This document shows positions 21,664 through 30,167 of a stretch of 64,000 bases of DNA, one piece after another (within the stretch, counting starts at the first letter, position 1; every line of letters begins with the position of its first letter). The notes below the pieces were generated by a model that saw nothing but the letters and a program-made list of their open reading frames with translations, made no database searches and had not been told where the DNA came from. This DNA comes from Hypericum androsaemum (Eukaryota > Streptophyta > Magnoliopsida > Malpighiales > Hypericaceae): NCBI GenBank assembly GCA_963995505.1, contig OZ023185.1:13279691-13343690 (forward strand), in the 5' to 3' direction. Made by a program: the position numbers and the translations under genes.

Positions 21664-22787
21664 TGTAAGAATCGGAAAACTAAAGTGAGAACTTTATAAA
21701 GTTTGGGGGAGCAAATGGTAATTTTCTATTCTGGTGGCTAGGGGCGGATTAGGGTTGAAAGCTTATATAAATAGGCCCTTAGGCCGTCCATTCTGGGAGC
21801 CTAATTAACACCCACGGATTTTTCTCTCATTGTGAAGGTGAGGAGCGAAATCTGACTCGGGAAGAGGTGCCAAGAGAGGACGAGACCATCCGGCAATCGC
21901 TGTACGAGGAGGGTAAGTTACTTATACCTAGTAAACTCATTTCTGAATGGTTCCTGTTATAAGTCATGTATTTGCCTCTCAAACAAAAGGTGGAGAAGAC
22001 GAATCTATAAGTGGATGAGTCGGATTCGAGGGAGTCCAGGACAGATCATTGGATTAGGCTCGGGAAGGTTTAAAGAGTTAGTAGCAACGCCAGGTAAGTG
22101 GAATTTGTGTCATCTCGTAGATCGAGGAGTTTAGTTTTTCTGAGACGATCTATATCTCAATCTGGAACACGTATGGCTTGAGTTCGGGATCTGGCTTAAG
22201 CTGATCTCTTTACTGCTAGAAAAATCTATTTTGATATTTTGATCTAGATTATGTTGAAACTGTATGCTTTGCTTCTGTCCGAATTCTGATTGTGGAAAAG
22301 TCGACTGCGTGTACTTATGTCTCCGAATTCTGATAAGTTCTGTTAAGTATGTGATATGTAGTCTGATAGGATAGTCGGATAGAATAGTCGAATAGGATAG
22401 TCGGATATGGTAGTCAGATAGGGGATACACTCGTGGATATGTTATGTTCTGAAATTCTGTCTTAGATTAGTTGGTTAGATAGTCGGATAGGGATCTTTCG
22501 ATTTGCAAGGTGAAATCGTTTTTCTGTGATTCGTTTTCTGTGTTTCGTTCCACTTAATGAGTTTATCAACTCACCCTAGCTGTATATATTTCAGATCGTT
22601 TAGGTGGGATCCAGGATTAGGAGTAGGGTGATTCATATGCATGCATCAACTCGGTTTTCTGGCCAAATAATAAAGACTATTGAACTTTTAGCTTTTAGTA
22701 TTTATTCAGATTTCTGAATATTTTGTTTCTTAATAAAAATCTAACGCCTTTCGGGGTAATTAATACCCCCTCCCCCTCTCCCCGGAC
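21664..22787 (+). mobile_element. Gypsy-like LTR fragment
   Basis: Begins TGTAAGAATCGGAAAAC, a start typical of plant gypsy LTRs, and carries TATATAAATAGG near 21765 and a CAACTCACCCTAG segment near 22570, as in LTR U3/R regions. Oriented plus. No matching CA end or target duplication is seen, because it is cut at about 22787 by the junction with the second segmental copy. Five imperfect GGATAGTCGGATA-type repeats lie at 22365-22485. Confidence 0.5.
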
Positions 22788-23316
22788 GGGTCCAAAATAT
22801 CCTAGAAACTTCTAGACGGCCGATGGAGTGCGAGCGAAGGCTTGTACATTTGAACAGTCACAAAGAGTGCAGAAAGGTGCCTGTACTCAGATGTCCATCG
22901 AAGGGACACGAGCGGAGGGCTGCCTGCCGAAGGGTTCCAGAATGCCTCCGAAGAGCTACGAGCAAAGCCAGTCTGCCTGCTGGCCGAACGGACGCGCCTC
23001 TTCGGAGTGCCAGCCTCTCTGCCATCCAGCAGCTTATAAATAGCCCTCTCCCCCTCATTTGCATCTCACCCCACAACTCATTGCATAAGCATTCGTTAGC
23101 AATAGTTGTTCTTCTCTTCCTCTCTCAAGAAAGTTTCGAATATTGAATGGTTCGCTTGAAGCTTCGAGGGTCGTTGAAGTCCGAAAGTCGTTGTATCTTG
23201 AGGACGACTTCCGCAGCCGGTAAGCACTGAAGACGGGGCAATCTCGTCTTACGGAGAAAGAGTCCAACTCTTGCCACTATAAGATCCTAATCAAATACCA
23301 CCTCCGACAAACAACA
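22788..23316 (+). repeat. Copia-1 LTR 3' part, duplicated
   Basis: Collinear with 18749-19297, including a TATAAATAG at 23035 and the final CCGACAAACAACA. It has lost its first ~360 bp at the duplication junction. No Copia interior lies to the left, so it is a product of duplication and not an independent insertion. Confidence 0.8.
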
Positions 23317-24918
23317 TATTTTGGTACTTCCATTTTAGGGATAATCAGGCCCTTTTCCTGGCACTCCGTATAAGAAGTGAACCGCCAACATGCTTGGCTG
23401 GTTTGCATGGTTTTAAGCTTGGCTGGCTTGTGGCCTTATTTTTATCTTGGGGATTCCTTGCGCAATTGCCATCTTGGTTTAATTGCTTAGGAATCCTAAG
23501 CCCGTGCAATTTGTACCTATTTTGATAGGAGTCTCAACTTTGTAACTTAGTGCCGGAAAATAATTTTATATTCGTAGTGTTATCGGCGGTACTCTTTTTT
23601 TCTGGTGCGCTTTTTTCTTAATGGATTTTGCCATATCGGGGTTTAACGAGGCCGGCGGCTACGAGAGTGTGAGTTCTCCTTCTGGAATATTATATTTATA
23701 AATAAAATTTTACTTTTAAAAAAATTAGGTGCATGCATGTACCTCTTCTATGAAAAGGTTCAATTGGGTTCTAATTTTCTATGAAATAATGACCCGCGTG
23801 GAGGTGTTCCTTAGAATCACGGTAAATTATTTGGTGAGCATCAATGAAACTCTAGGTGAAGACAAAGAAGAAAGGATTGTTTCTGGAAATTAGGAGCTAC
23901 AAACTTAAGAGTTTCGAAGGCGACAAGAGAACATAGGTTGAAAACAACCTCAGAACCGTGAAGAAGGAGGCGCAATTTATTGACAGAAGATACACCAAAG
24001 GGCCATAATTACATGACGCCTCTTTTTTTTAGAAACAAATAAAGACTTATTTATATATATTCAACGCTCTCGATGGGAAGTCCTGATACAACAAAGCCTG
24101 AAGCTCCAAAGGAAGATGGAGGCTCCAATTGGATGTACATTGTTTAGCTCTAGATCTAGTTGCAACTCAACTGGCAAAAACATTCGCTAATCTAGAAGTA
24201 AATTGGAAACTACACAAAAATAAGTGTGCAAGAGCTGATCTAGGTAAGATAGCATCGTTTTCAACTCGCCAATTGATGAACTCAACGGCAGTATTGCAAT
24301 CAGAAATTGTAACTCAGACATCGCTAAACCTACAATTTTAAGTGAAACTGTAACATTAGGTAGTTTGAATTTATATGAATAAACTATGTTGGTACCGGTT
24401 GCAGCACACCCAACTAAACTCACCCATAATGAAAACCATCACTTGAGAACATGAATACACATGAAGGTAGGTCAAATTACGGAATTGATTGCTAGGAGAG
24501 AACGAATGAAGAAGAGCACTTTTGTGTGACGGTGAAGTCTTTGGCCTTCCCTAACATGAATACACATGATCAAAGTTCAAGGGAAGTGAAACACCAACAC
24601 ACACAAAAGCATCTCCTTAGGTTATCTCGTCTTAATGGCGTCATTGCATGAAAAGAAATAAAACAATAAAGAAAATATAAGCCAATGGGGTCTGGCCCGT
24701 TTGGCACAGGAAGAGGAGGAGACCAGATTAATTCAAGTACCAGAAACACTACTCCATTAACTAATAATTACGATGAACACTTGTAGTAAAGAACGAGGGC
24801 TAATTAGTACCTCCCATAACCTAACAACTAAAGACACCGACCTATCACTGAAAACCGATAATAAAAAAAAAGGCACTCCAAACCCCTAAAGAATCAGAAA
24901 AAAAACTAAGCAGCAGGT
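23317..24918. other. Non-coding stretch of the duplication, copy 2
   Basis: Copy of 19298-20882. Differences are single bases and short indels; no frame with family signal. Confidence 0.5.
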
Positions 24919-25164
24919 TCAGGCGCATGTAGGGGAACCGGTACTTGCATCCACCACAAGCCTTCGAAGTTGCAGAAGCAAATCCTGATGTTTAACAAGG
25001 AGAAACGGGGCAACCTCGCAGAAGAAGTCATGTATGCTCACTCGGCCATCCACGTACAATTTCCATTCCTCCAGTATATCCTCGAGTACTCCGACGTCGT
25101 CCGCCCCTAAGTACTTGCCTATTTCCTTCTCCACCAGTTTCATGCTCGACTCGCTCCGGCTCAT
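24919..25164 (-). CDS. Small PAH (SIN3-type)-like protein, copy 2
   Basis: Eighty-one codons, MSRSESSMKLVEKEIGKYLG to TGA. Over the 246 bases I see two differences from copy 1: one synonymous, and one changing residue 4 from Asn to Ser. The helix pattern (LEDILEEWKLYVDGR ... KHQDLLLQL) is unchanged. The upstream TATAAAT is kept at 25247-25253. Because both the frame and the promoter survive, both copies could be expressed, but the duplication is too recent for this to prove selection. The gene sits immediately beside the left end of the exon-carrying MULE. Confidence 0.55.
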   Translation of the reverse strand: MSRSESSMKLVEKEIGKYLGADDVGVLEDILEEWKLYVDGRVSIHDFFCEVAPFLLVKHQDLLLQLRRLVVDASTGSPTCA

Positions 25165-25246
25165 GTCTGTGTCTTGTGAAGCAAGCACGGGTTTTTCCTT
25201 CTTTTCTTTGTTTTCAACTTAGGGTTTTCTAGGTCTTATGCCTTGT

Positions 25247-25253
25247 ATTTATA
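25247..25253 (-). promoter_or_regulatory. TATA box of PAH-like gene copy 2
   Basis: TATAAAT on the minus strand at the same spacing from the ATG as in copy 1. Confidence 0.45.
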
Positions 25254-25842
25254 CCTGCTATGTTCGTTTTTCCCTTTGCTATACGGAGACTATAACCCCA
25301 GTGGCGAGGAATTATAGCCTAATAAAAATACCGAATAAATTAATGCAATTTGGATCTACACATTCTAAAGTTCAACTACAATAGACTGTTGACTTTTAAT
25401 ATATCACGTCAGATTAAAATTTAGGGAAAAATCTACTTTAGTACTATGTGGTATAGTCAAAAATTACTTTAGTATTCTGTGGTAAAAAATCGATCAATGG
25501 AGTCATACGTATTCCATTTAACATCAAAAAAGTCCACGGGCAGCTGCCCGAATTTGTACGAACCTGCCCGAATCTTGTCTGGCCAACTATACCAGTCATG
25601 TCAGCAAAATCTGATGACGTAGTGCCACGTGGATCTTCTCTCTCTTCCCTCTCTCTCCTCCATCCCTTCTCCTCCTCCTCCTCCTCCTCAAAACCAAAAC
25701 CGAAGTCCCCACAATATCGCCTGCCCAGCTAGGTGGAATATGAATCGATTCAGACCATAACCAAACAAGCCCAGATCCAATCTAGCGAGACCCAACAAGA
25801 GAAAATGCATAAAGATCGATTCTTTAAGTTACAAAAAGTTAC

Positions 25843-25985
25843 CTTTCTATAGGTGGTACCGTCCTCTTCAACGACCCAGCCAGCTTCGGAACAGAAGGCC
25901 TTTAGAACCTCGTTATTGTCGCAGTGCTTAGGCAAGATGTAGTTGCCCTGAGCTCTAAGGCCAGTGAATATACAGAAAAGAAGGG
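25843..25985 (-). pseudogene. Captured BZR1/BES1 DNA-binding exon fragment
   Basis: The minus strand reads [20 protein letters not shown], then [20 protein letters not shown] and K, followed by GTAACTTT. This is the conserved N-terminal DNA-binding region of plant BZR1/BES1 brassinosteroid transcription factors, with a splice donor where that family has its first intron. The basic cluster before it (RRRAIAAK in the family) is absent, because the fragment is joined directly to a PWP1-like exon in another frame. Intron sequence follows, so genomic DNA and not cDNA was copied. No start codon, so no factor could be made. Confidence 0.85.
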
Positions 25986-26021
25986 GCTGTCCTCTGAGAA
26001 AGATACAAAAAAGATGGCTCC
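25985..26021 (-). pseudogene. Captured PWP1-like exon, second piece
   Basis: After an acceptor (TATCAG at 26022-26027) the minus strand reads [18 protein letters not shown] in phase 0. It matches the PWP1 WD-repeat wording [17 protein letters not shown] and continues straight into the BZR-like fragment out of frame. Confidence 0.7.
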
Positions 26022-26112
26022 CTGATACCATTCAAAGTAGAGGGATCATCAAAACACAGAACACTTGAGATTTTGACAAATGTTTAAAAGGAGGAGAACA
26101 AATTTACTCACT

Positions 26113-26175
26113 TGTTTAGGATTCATGGATGCCACACATGAGGGCTTGTTGTTTGACAGATCCCACAATTTTACC
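26113..26175 (-). pseudogene. Captured PWP1-like WD40 exon, first piece
   Basis: Exactly 21 codons between an acceptor (TTTTGCACAG, ending 26176) and a donor (CAA|GTGAGTAA): VKLWDLSNNKPSCVASMNP plus KQ. It is the KLWDLSNN WD-repeat segment of PWP1 (periodic tryptophan protein 1), a nucleolar WD40 protein. Spliced to the next exon at 26021 it stays in phase, so the two exons with their intron come from one locus. Confidence 0.75.
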
Positions 26176-26194
26176 TGTGCAAAATCAGCGAGTA

Positions 26195-26345
26195 AGGATG
26201 ATGAATCTCAACGATGGCTTCCTCCTCTCCCCCGCCCCCGGTGATGTCGATGTCGCCCCGTCTGAAGCGATCCTCCCCCTTACCGCCGCCCTCAATCTGG
26301 CTTCCGCTCTCTAGCTGGCTGGTGGGTTTTAGAGCTTCGGGGATG
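26195..26345. other. GC-rich captured segment of unknown origin
   Basis: GC-rich block beside the PWP1 exons. The plus strand starts MASSSPPPPVMSMSPRLKRS after AACG; the minus strand reads as a glycine/glutamate-rich frame. Either strand could be the sense strand of a third captured 5' exon. I cannot choose between them. Confidence 0.3.
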
Positions 26346-26394
26346 GAGGTTAAAACCCAGAAAAGGGAAGGGAGGAAATGGCGGAGAGGAAAAT

Positions 26395-26697
26395 TAATAC
26401 AGGTGGAAACATGAAAAACACAACGATAGTGACTTATTCCATAGATTCGCATGAGAACAATCGGAAAGACAAGACAAGTAGGGAAACCCTAAATTTTATA
26501 ATCAATTCAACAGCCTCAAACAATAGACAATATTTCCTGTTTATAAAGAAACAAAACAAACCTATTACATAAAATCTTATTAGAAATCAAACTCTTAATA
26601 ATAATCCTAAAACTATAGATAATAATAATCCTAAAACTATAGATAATGACTAACCATAAATATTAACTACAACTAATATCATTCTTTATCTCCATCA
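26395..26697 (-). repeat. LTR a (3' end of the tandem element)
   Basis: 303 bp. It differs from the other two at several G-to-A/C-to-T type sites at its outer end (TAATACAGG for TGATGCAGG on the plus strand). Confidence 0.8.
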
Positions 26698-26917
26698 TTC
26701 TCTCCCGATTGGAGAAATTTGTCCTCAAATTTGGTGTCGTCGGCCAGTTTGAGATCTTCGTACGTGTACTCTTGAACACCTCTGAGCCACATGTTGACAC
26801 CTGGTATCTTCCATCCCAACAGAACAAATATTTGAAAATCGTGGAACTATAAACATTCACATGAAAGACCACGAACTCACTGTGTCGAACAAATCTTTCA
26901 GCATCTTTGAGACTGTT

Positions 26918-27367
26918 TCACGATTTCAACAATGGAGAACTGTCAACATATGCGAACTTATCAACTCCGAGAAAGTCAATATGCTCGACATACTCGACCT
27001 CATAATCCTGGACAACCTCAGTTAAAGGCACATCCAGAAACTCACCAGCAACAACTTCCTTAACCTCGTCCTCCTCACGAGGGTATGAGTCATAAATTGG
27101 TAGACCAAATAAGTCAGCAATGACTTCATCATCGAAAGAAATCTGATCAGTTGGTGCAAATGGTGCCCATGAGTTTTTCACGGTAATCTTTTCATCTGAC
27201 TCCATGTGCTCGACGACAGGTGGTGGAGAAACTGGTCGCGCGCGTTGTGTAGTTCTTGCAGCCGTGGCATTTTGAGCCGTCTGGGTGCGCAAGAACTCCA
27301 TGACTTCATCATGATTTTGCTGAAGAACAGTGTTTTGTTGTGATATCACGTCCATCCAATTGTCCAT
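26918..27367 (-). CDS. Retroelement interior frame, copy 2 (149 codons)
   Basis: Same start (MDNWMDVISQQNTVLQQNH) and about 145 collinear residues with few changes relative to 27583-28434; a stop after SSPLLKS truncates it. It shows the two interiors have begun to diverge. Confidence 0.45.
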   Translation of the reverse strand: MDNWMDVISQQNTVLQQNHDEVMEFLRTQTAQNATAARTTQRARPVSPPPVVEHMESDEKITVKNSWAPFAPTDQISFDDEVIADLFGLPIYDSYPREEDEVKEVVAGEFLDVPLTEVVQDYEVEYVEHIDFLGVDKFAYVDSSPLLKS

Positions 27368-27461
27368 CCGTTAATCCAGACTCGTAAGATCCGACGTCTC
27401 CTGCTGATTGCTACGTTTTAGAGGCATAACGAAGGAGCGTTGACTGGCCACTGATACCAAC

Positions 27462-27764
27462 TGATGCAGGTAAAAATGTGTAAAACACAATGATAGTGAC
27501 TTGTTCCGTAGACTCGCAAGAGAACAATCGAAAAGACAAGATAATTAGGAAAATCCTAAATTTTATAATCAATTCAACTGCCTCAAACAATAGACAATAT
27601 GTCTTGTTTATAAAGAAACAAAACAAACCTATTACATAAAATCCTACTAGAAATCAAACTCTTAATAATAATTCTAAAACTATAGATAATAATAATCCTA
27701 AAACTATAGATAATGACTAACCATAAGTAATGACTACAACTAATATCATTCTTTATCTCCATCA
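27462..27764 (-). repeat. LTR b (middle)
   Basis: 303 bp, shared by the two interior copies. It serves as the 3' LTR of the first unit and the 5' LTR of the second. Confidence 0.8.
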
Positions 27765-28434
27765 TTCTCTTCCGGTTGGAGAAATTCATCCTCGAATTTG
27801 GTGTCGTCGGCCAGTTTGAGATCTTCGTACGTGTACTCTTGAACACCTCTGAGCCACATGTTGACACCTGGTATCTCCCATCCCAACAGAATAAATATTT
27901 GGAAATCGTGAAACTATAAACATTCACAAGAAAGACCATGAACTCACTGTGTCGGACAGATCTTTCAGCATCCTTGAGACTGTTCCATGAGTTCAACAAT
28001 GGAGAACTGTCAACATATGCGAACTTATTAACTCCGAGAAAGTCAATATGCTCGACATACTCGACCTCATAATCTTGGACAACCTCAGGTAAAGGCACAT
28101 CCAGAAACTCACCAGCAACAACTTCCTTAACCTCGTCCTCCTCACGAGGGTATGAGTCGTAAATTGGTAGACCAAATAAGTCAGCAACAACTTCATCATC
28201 GAAAGAAATCTGATCGGTTGGTGCAAACGGTGCCCATGAGTTATCCACGGTTACCTTGTCATCCGACTCCATGTGCTCGACGATAGGTGGTGGAGAAACT
28301 GGTCGCGCGCGTTGTGTAGTTCTTGCAGCCGTGGTATTTTGAGCCGTCTGGGTGCGCAAGAACTCCATGACTTCGTTATGGTTTTGCTGAAGAACAACGT
28401 TTTGTTGTGATATCACGTCCATCCAATTGTCCAT
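27583..28434 (-). CDS. Retroelement interior frame, copy 1 (283 codons)
   Basis: Starts MDNWMDVISQQNVVLQQNH about 95 bases inside LTR c. It is acidic in the middle (PREEDEVKEVVAGEFLDV, then YEVEYVEHIDFLGV). It runs through the end of the interior into LTR b. Another frame near the end reads LKLADDTKFEDEFLQPEEND, and one of the two is likely ancestral. Its N-terminal helical region and its place after a primer site suggest a gag-derived or filler frame of a TR-GAG or LARD-like element. No zinc knuckle, protease, reverse transcriptase or integrase is present. Confidence 0.45.
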   Translation of the reverse strand: MDNWMDVISQQNVVLQQNHNEVMEFLRTQTAQNTTAARTTQRARPVSPPPIVEHMESDDKVTVDNSWAPFAPTDQISFDDEVVADLFGLPIYDSYPREEDEVKEVVAGEFLDVPLPEVVQDYEVEYVEHIDFLGVNKFAYVDSSPLLNSWNSLKDAERSVRHSEFMVFLVNVYSFTISKYLFCWDGRYQVSTCGSEVFKSTRTKISNWPTTPNSRMNFSNRKRMMEIKNDISCSHYLWLVIIYSFRIIIIYSFRIIIKSLISSRILCNRFVLFLYKQDILSIV

Positions 28435-28528
28435 CCGTTATTCCAGACTCGTAAGATCCGATGTCTCCTGCTGATTGCTACGTTTCAGAGGCATAACGAA
28501 GGAGCATTGACTGGCCACTGATACCAAC

Positions 28529-28831
28529 TGATGCAGGTAAAAATGTGTAAAATACAACGATAGTGACTTGTTCCGTAGACTCGCAAGAGAACAATCGGAA
28601 AGACAAGACAAGTAGGGAAATCCTAAATTTTATAATCAATTCAACTGCCTCAAACAATAGACAATATGTCCTGTTTATAAAGAAACAAAACAAACCTATT
28701 ACATAAAATCCTACTAGAAATCAAACTCTTAATAATAATCCTAAAATTATAGATAATAGTAATCCTAAAACTATAGATAATGACTAACCATAAATAATAA
28801 CTACAACTAATATCATTCTTTATCTCCATCA
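28529..28831 (-). repeat. LTR c (5' end of the tandem element)
   Basis: 303 bp. Primer-binding-like GTTGGTATCAGTGG lies just inside at 28515-28528 on the minus strand. Confidence 0.8.
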
Positions 28832-28909
28832 GAAATGGAGGAAAAGGTAATAATTAATTTGATATTGTGGGGCAGAATATTGTGGTGTCGCCATTGGATT
28901 ATAATTAGT

Positions 28910-29194
28910 CTGTTCGGTTTTGGTTTTGAGAAGAAGAAGAGGAAGAGAGAAGGGAAGGAGGGGAGAGAGTGAAGAGAGAGAAGATCCACATGGTACAACA
29001 TCATCAGAATTTGCTGATGTGGCTGGCCTAGTTAGCCGGATAGGGTCCGGGCAGGTTCGGGCAAATCCAGACAGCTGCCCGTGGACCTTTTTTATGTTAA
29101 TTGGAATAAGTATAACTCAATTGATCAATTTTTTGCCACAGAGTACTGAAATAATTTTTTGCTATACCACAACATACTAAAGTGGACTTTTCCC
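28910..29194. repeat. Right terminal inverted repeat of the Pack-MULE
   Basis: Inverted match to 25424-25710. Outer end TTTTCCC abuts the nonamer TAAAACTTA. Confidence 0.85.
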
Positions 29195-29203
29195 TAAAAC
29201 TTA

Positions 29204-30167
29204 TTAAAAAGAGATGCATCAACAAAAGTTTTAATCTTGATTTTGTCAAATCCTAACCCAAATAATTCAGATTTGTAAATAAATAATTATAAAATCTATA
29301 TACTGCCCTCACATTTAAAATTGAGTTACTAATAGACTTGATTTCTCTTTACAAAAAAAAATTGATTTGTAGCCATGCAAATTAAAGCGATACACTATAA
29401 AATAGATCCGATCGTAATAGTTAAGAAAGAAAAAAAAATTAATTCGAGTTTATGATGAGAGATAATCTGGGCTTCATAAACTTGAGTTGGCATTATCTTT
29501 TATATTGTTTCCCACTGGCCCAATTTATGAATTTATGCTGCCTTTTCTTTTTCCTTTTTTTGAGAGAATTTATGCTGCCTTTTCATTAGGATTGGTTCTT
29601 GTTTCTTGCTTGTATATCATTACTCCATATTTTATCAAACTCCAACCAAAACAAAACTCCCGGCGAGCAAGGGCATACCATTTCTTAAAAAAATAGGTTT
29701 AATAGTACAATCTAATGTTACCCGAGTCCCAAGCCTTGTTTCTTGAGTACCATAGCTTCATTAACAAGGTGGTCTGGGAATGGGAAATCACACTAATCCA
29801 TCACGAGTACATCACCATTTCACATGATTAACAAGCATATGCTTCATCACACAACTGCGAAAGTACCTGTCTTGACAATTGATTTATCAGAACTCGTTTA
29901 AGCATAATCTGCGAGCTCGGTTAAGATGGGTGCCTTCTTCCATTTTGCGAAGAGAACCCTAATCACATTCACTTATCTAGACAGGAAACAAGAACTTGCA
30001 GCATGATGACTGAACGTAATGCTATCATTAGTATTGAAAGATAAACCGTATCCTTTTAACAATTCCTATGCCAAGGTGCAGCCAAAAATCTTAGCACCCC
30101 GCCTAAGAATACAGAAGTAAGCATGCATTTGCATCGATGATTACCTTGGAGTAAAGAGAAAAAAGGA
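29204..30167. other. Intergenic, 3' flank of the VPS38-like gene
   Basis: AT-rich, no frame with family signal. The last few hundred bases lie downstream of the minus-strand stop at 30168 and probably hold its 3' untranslated region and polyadenylation site, which I cannot place. Confidence 0.5.

Larger units (their letters stand above)
22788..25690. repeat. Segmental duplication, copy 2
   Basis: Collinear with 18749-21660, but here the MULE end continues into a complete element (25424-29194). Confidence 0.85.
26395..28831 (-). mobile_element. Non-autonomous LTR retroelement with three LTRs and two interiors
   Basis: Three LTRs of 303 bp (26395-26697, 27462-27764, 28529-28831) separate two 764-bp interiors. 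Each LTR starts TGATGGAGATAAAG on the minus strand and ends CCTGCATCA, followed by GTTGGTATCAGTGG, an initiator-Met-like primer site. Flanks AAAAT (26390-26394) and GAAAT (28832-28836) agree at 4 of 5, fitting one insertion of a tandem element, or insertion followed by unequal recombination. It lies within the Pack-MULE and is therefore younger than it. Confidence 0.8.
25424..29194. mobile_element. Pack-MULE carrying PWP1-like and BZR/BES1-like exons
   Basis: Terminal inverted repeats of about 285 bp: 25424-25710 opens GGGAAAAATCTACTTTAGTA, and the reverse of 28910-29194 opens GGGAAAAGTCCACTTTAGTA. They share further landmarks such as GTCCACGGGCAGCTG and CTGATGA(C/T)GT, then a CT-rich inner edge. 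Flanks TAAAATTTA (25415-25423) and TAAAACTTA (29195-29203) agree at 8 of 9 bases, and the duplicated left end at 21387 has the exact TAAAACTTA, giving a 9-bp target duplication as in Mutator elements. No transposase is inside; the interior is host exon pieces plus a nested retroelement. Confidence 0.85.

Noticed and set aside
20096..24423. 70- and 78-codon frames repeated at 20096/24129 and 20154/24187
   Set aside because: Conserved only because they lie in a recent duplication; opposite-strand overlap and no family signal.
27993..28226. 77-codon minus frame MHQPIRFLSMMKLL
   Set aside because: Alternative frame inside the 283-codon retroelement frame; no independent support.
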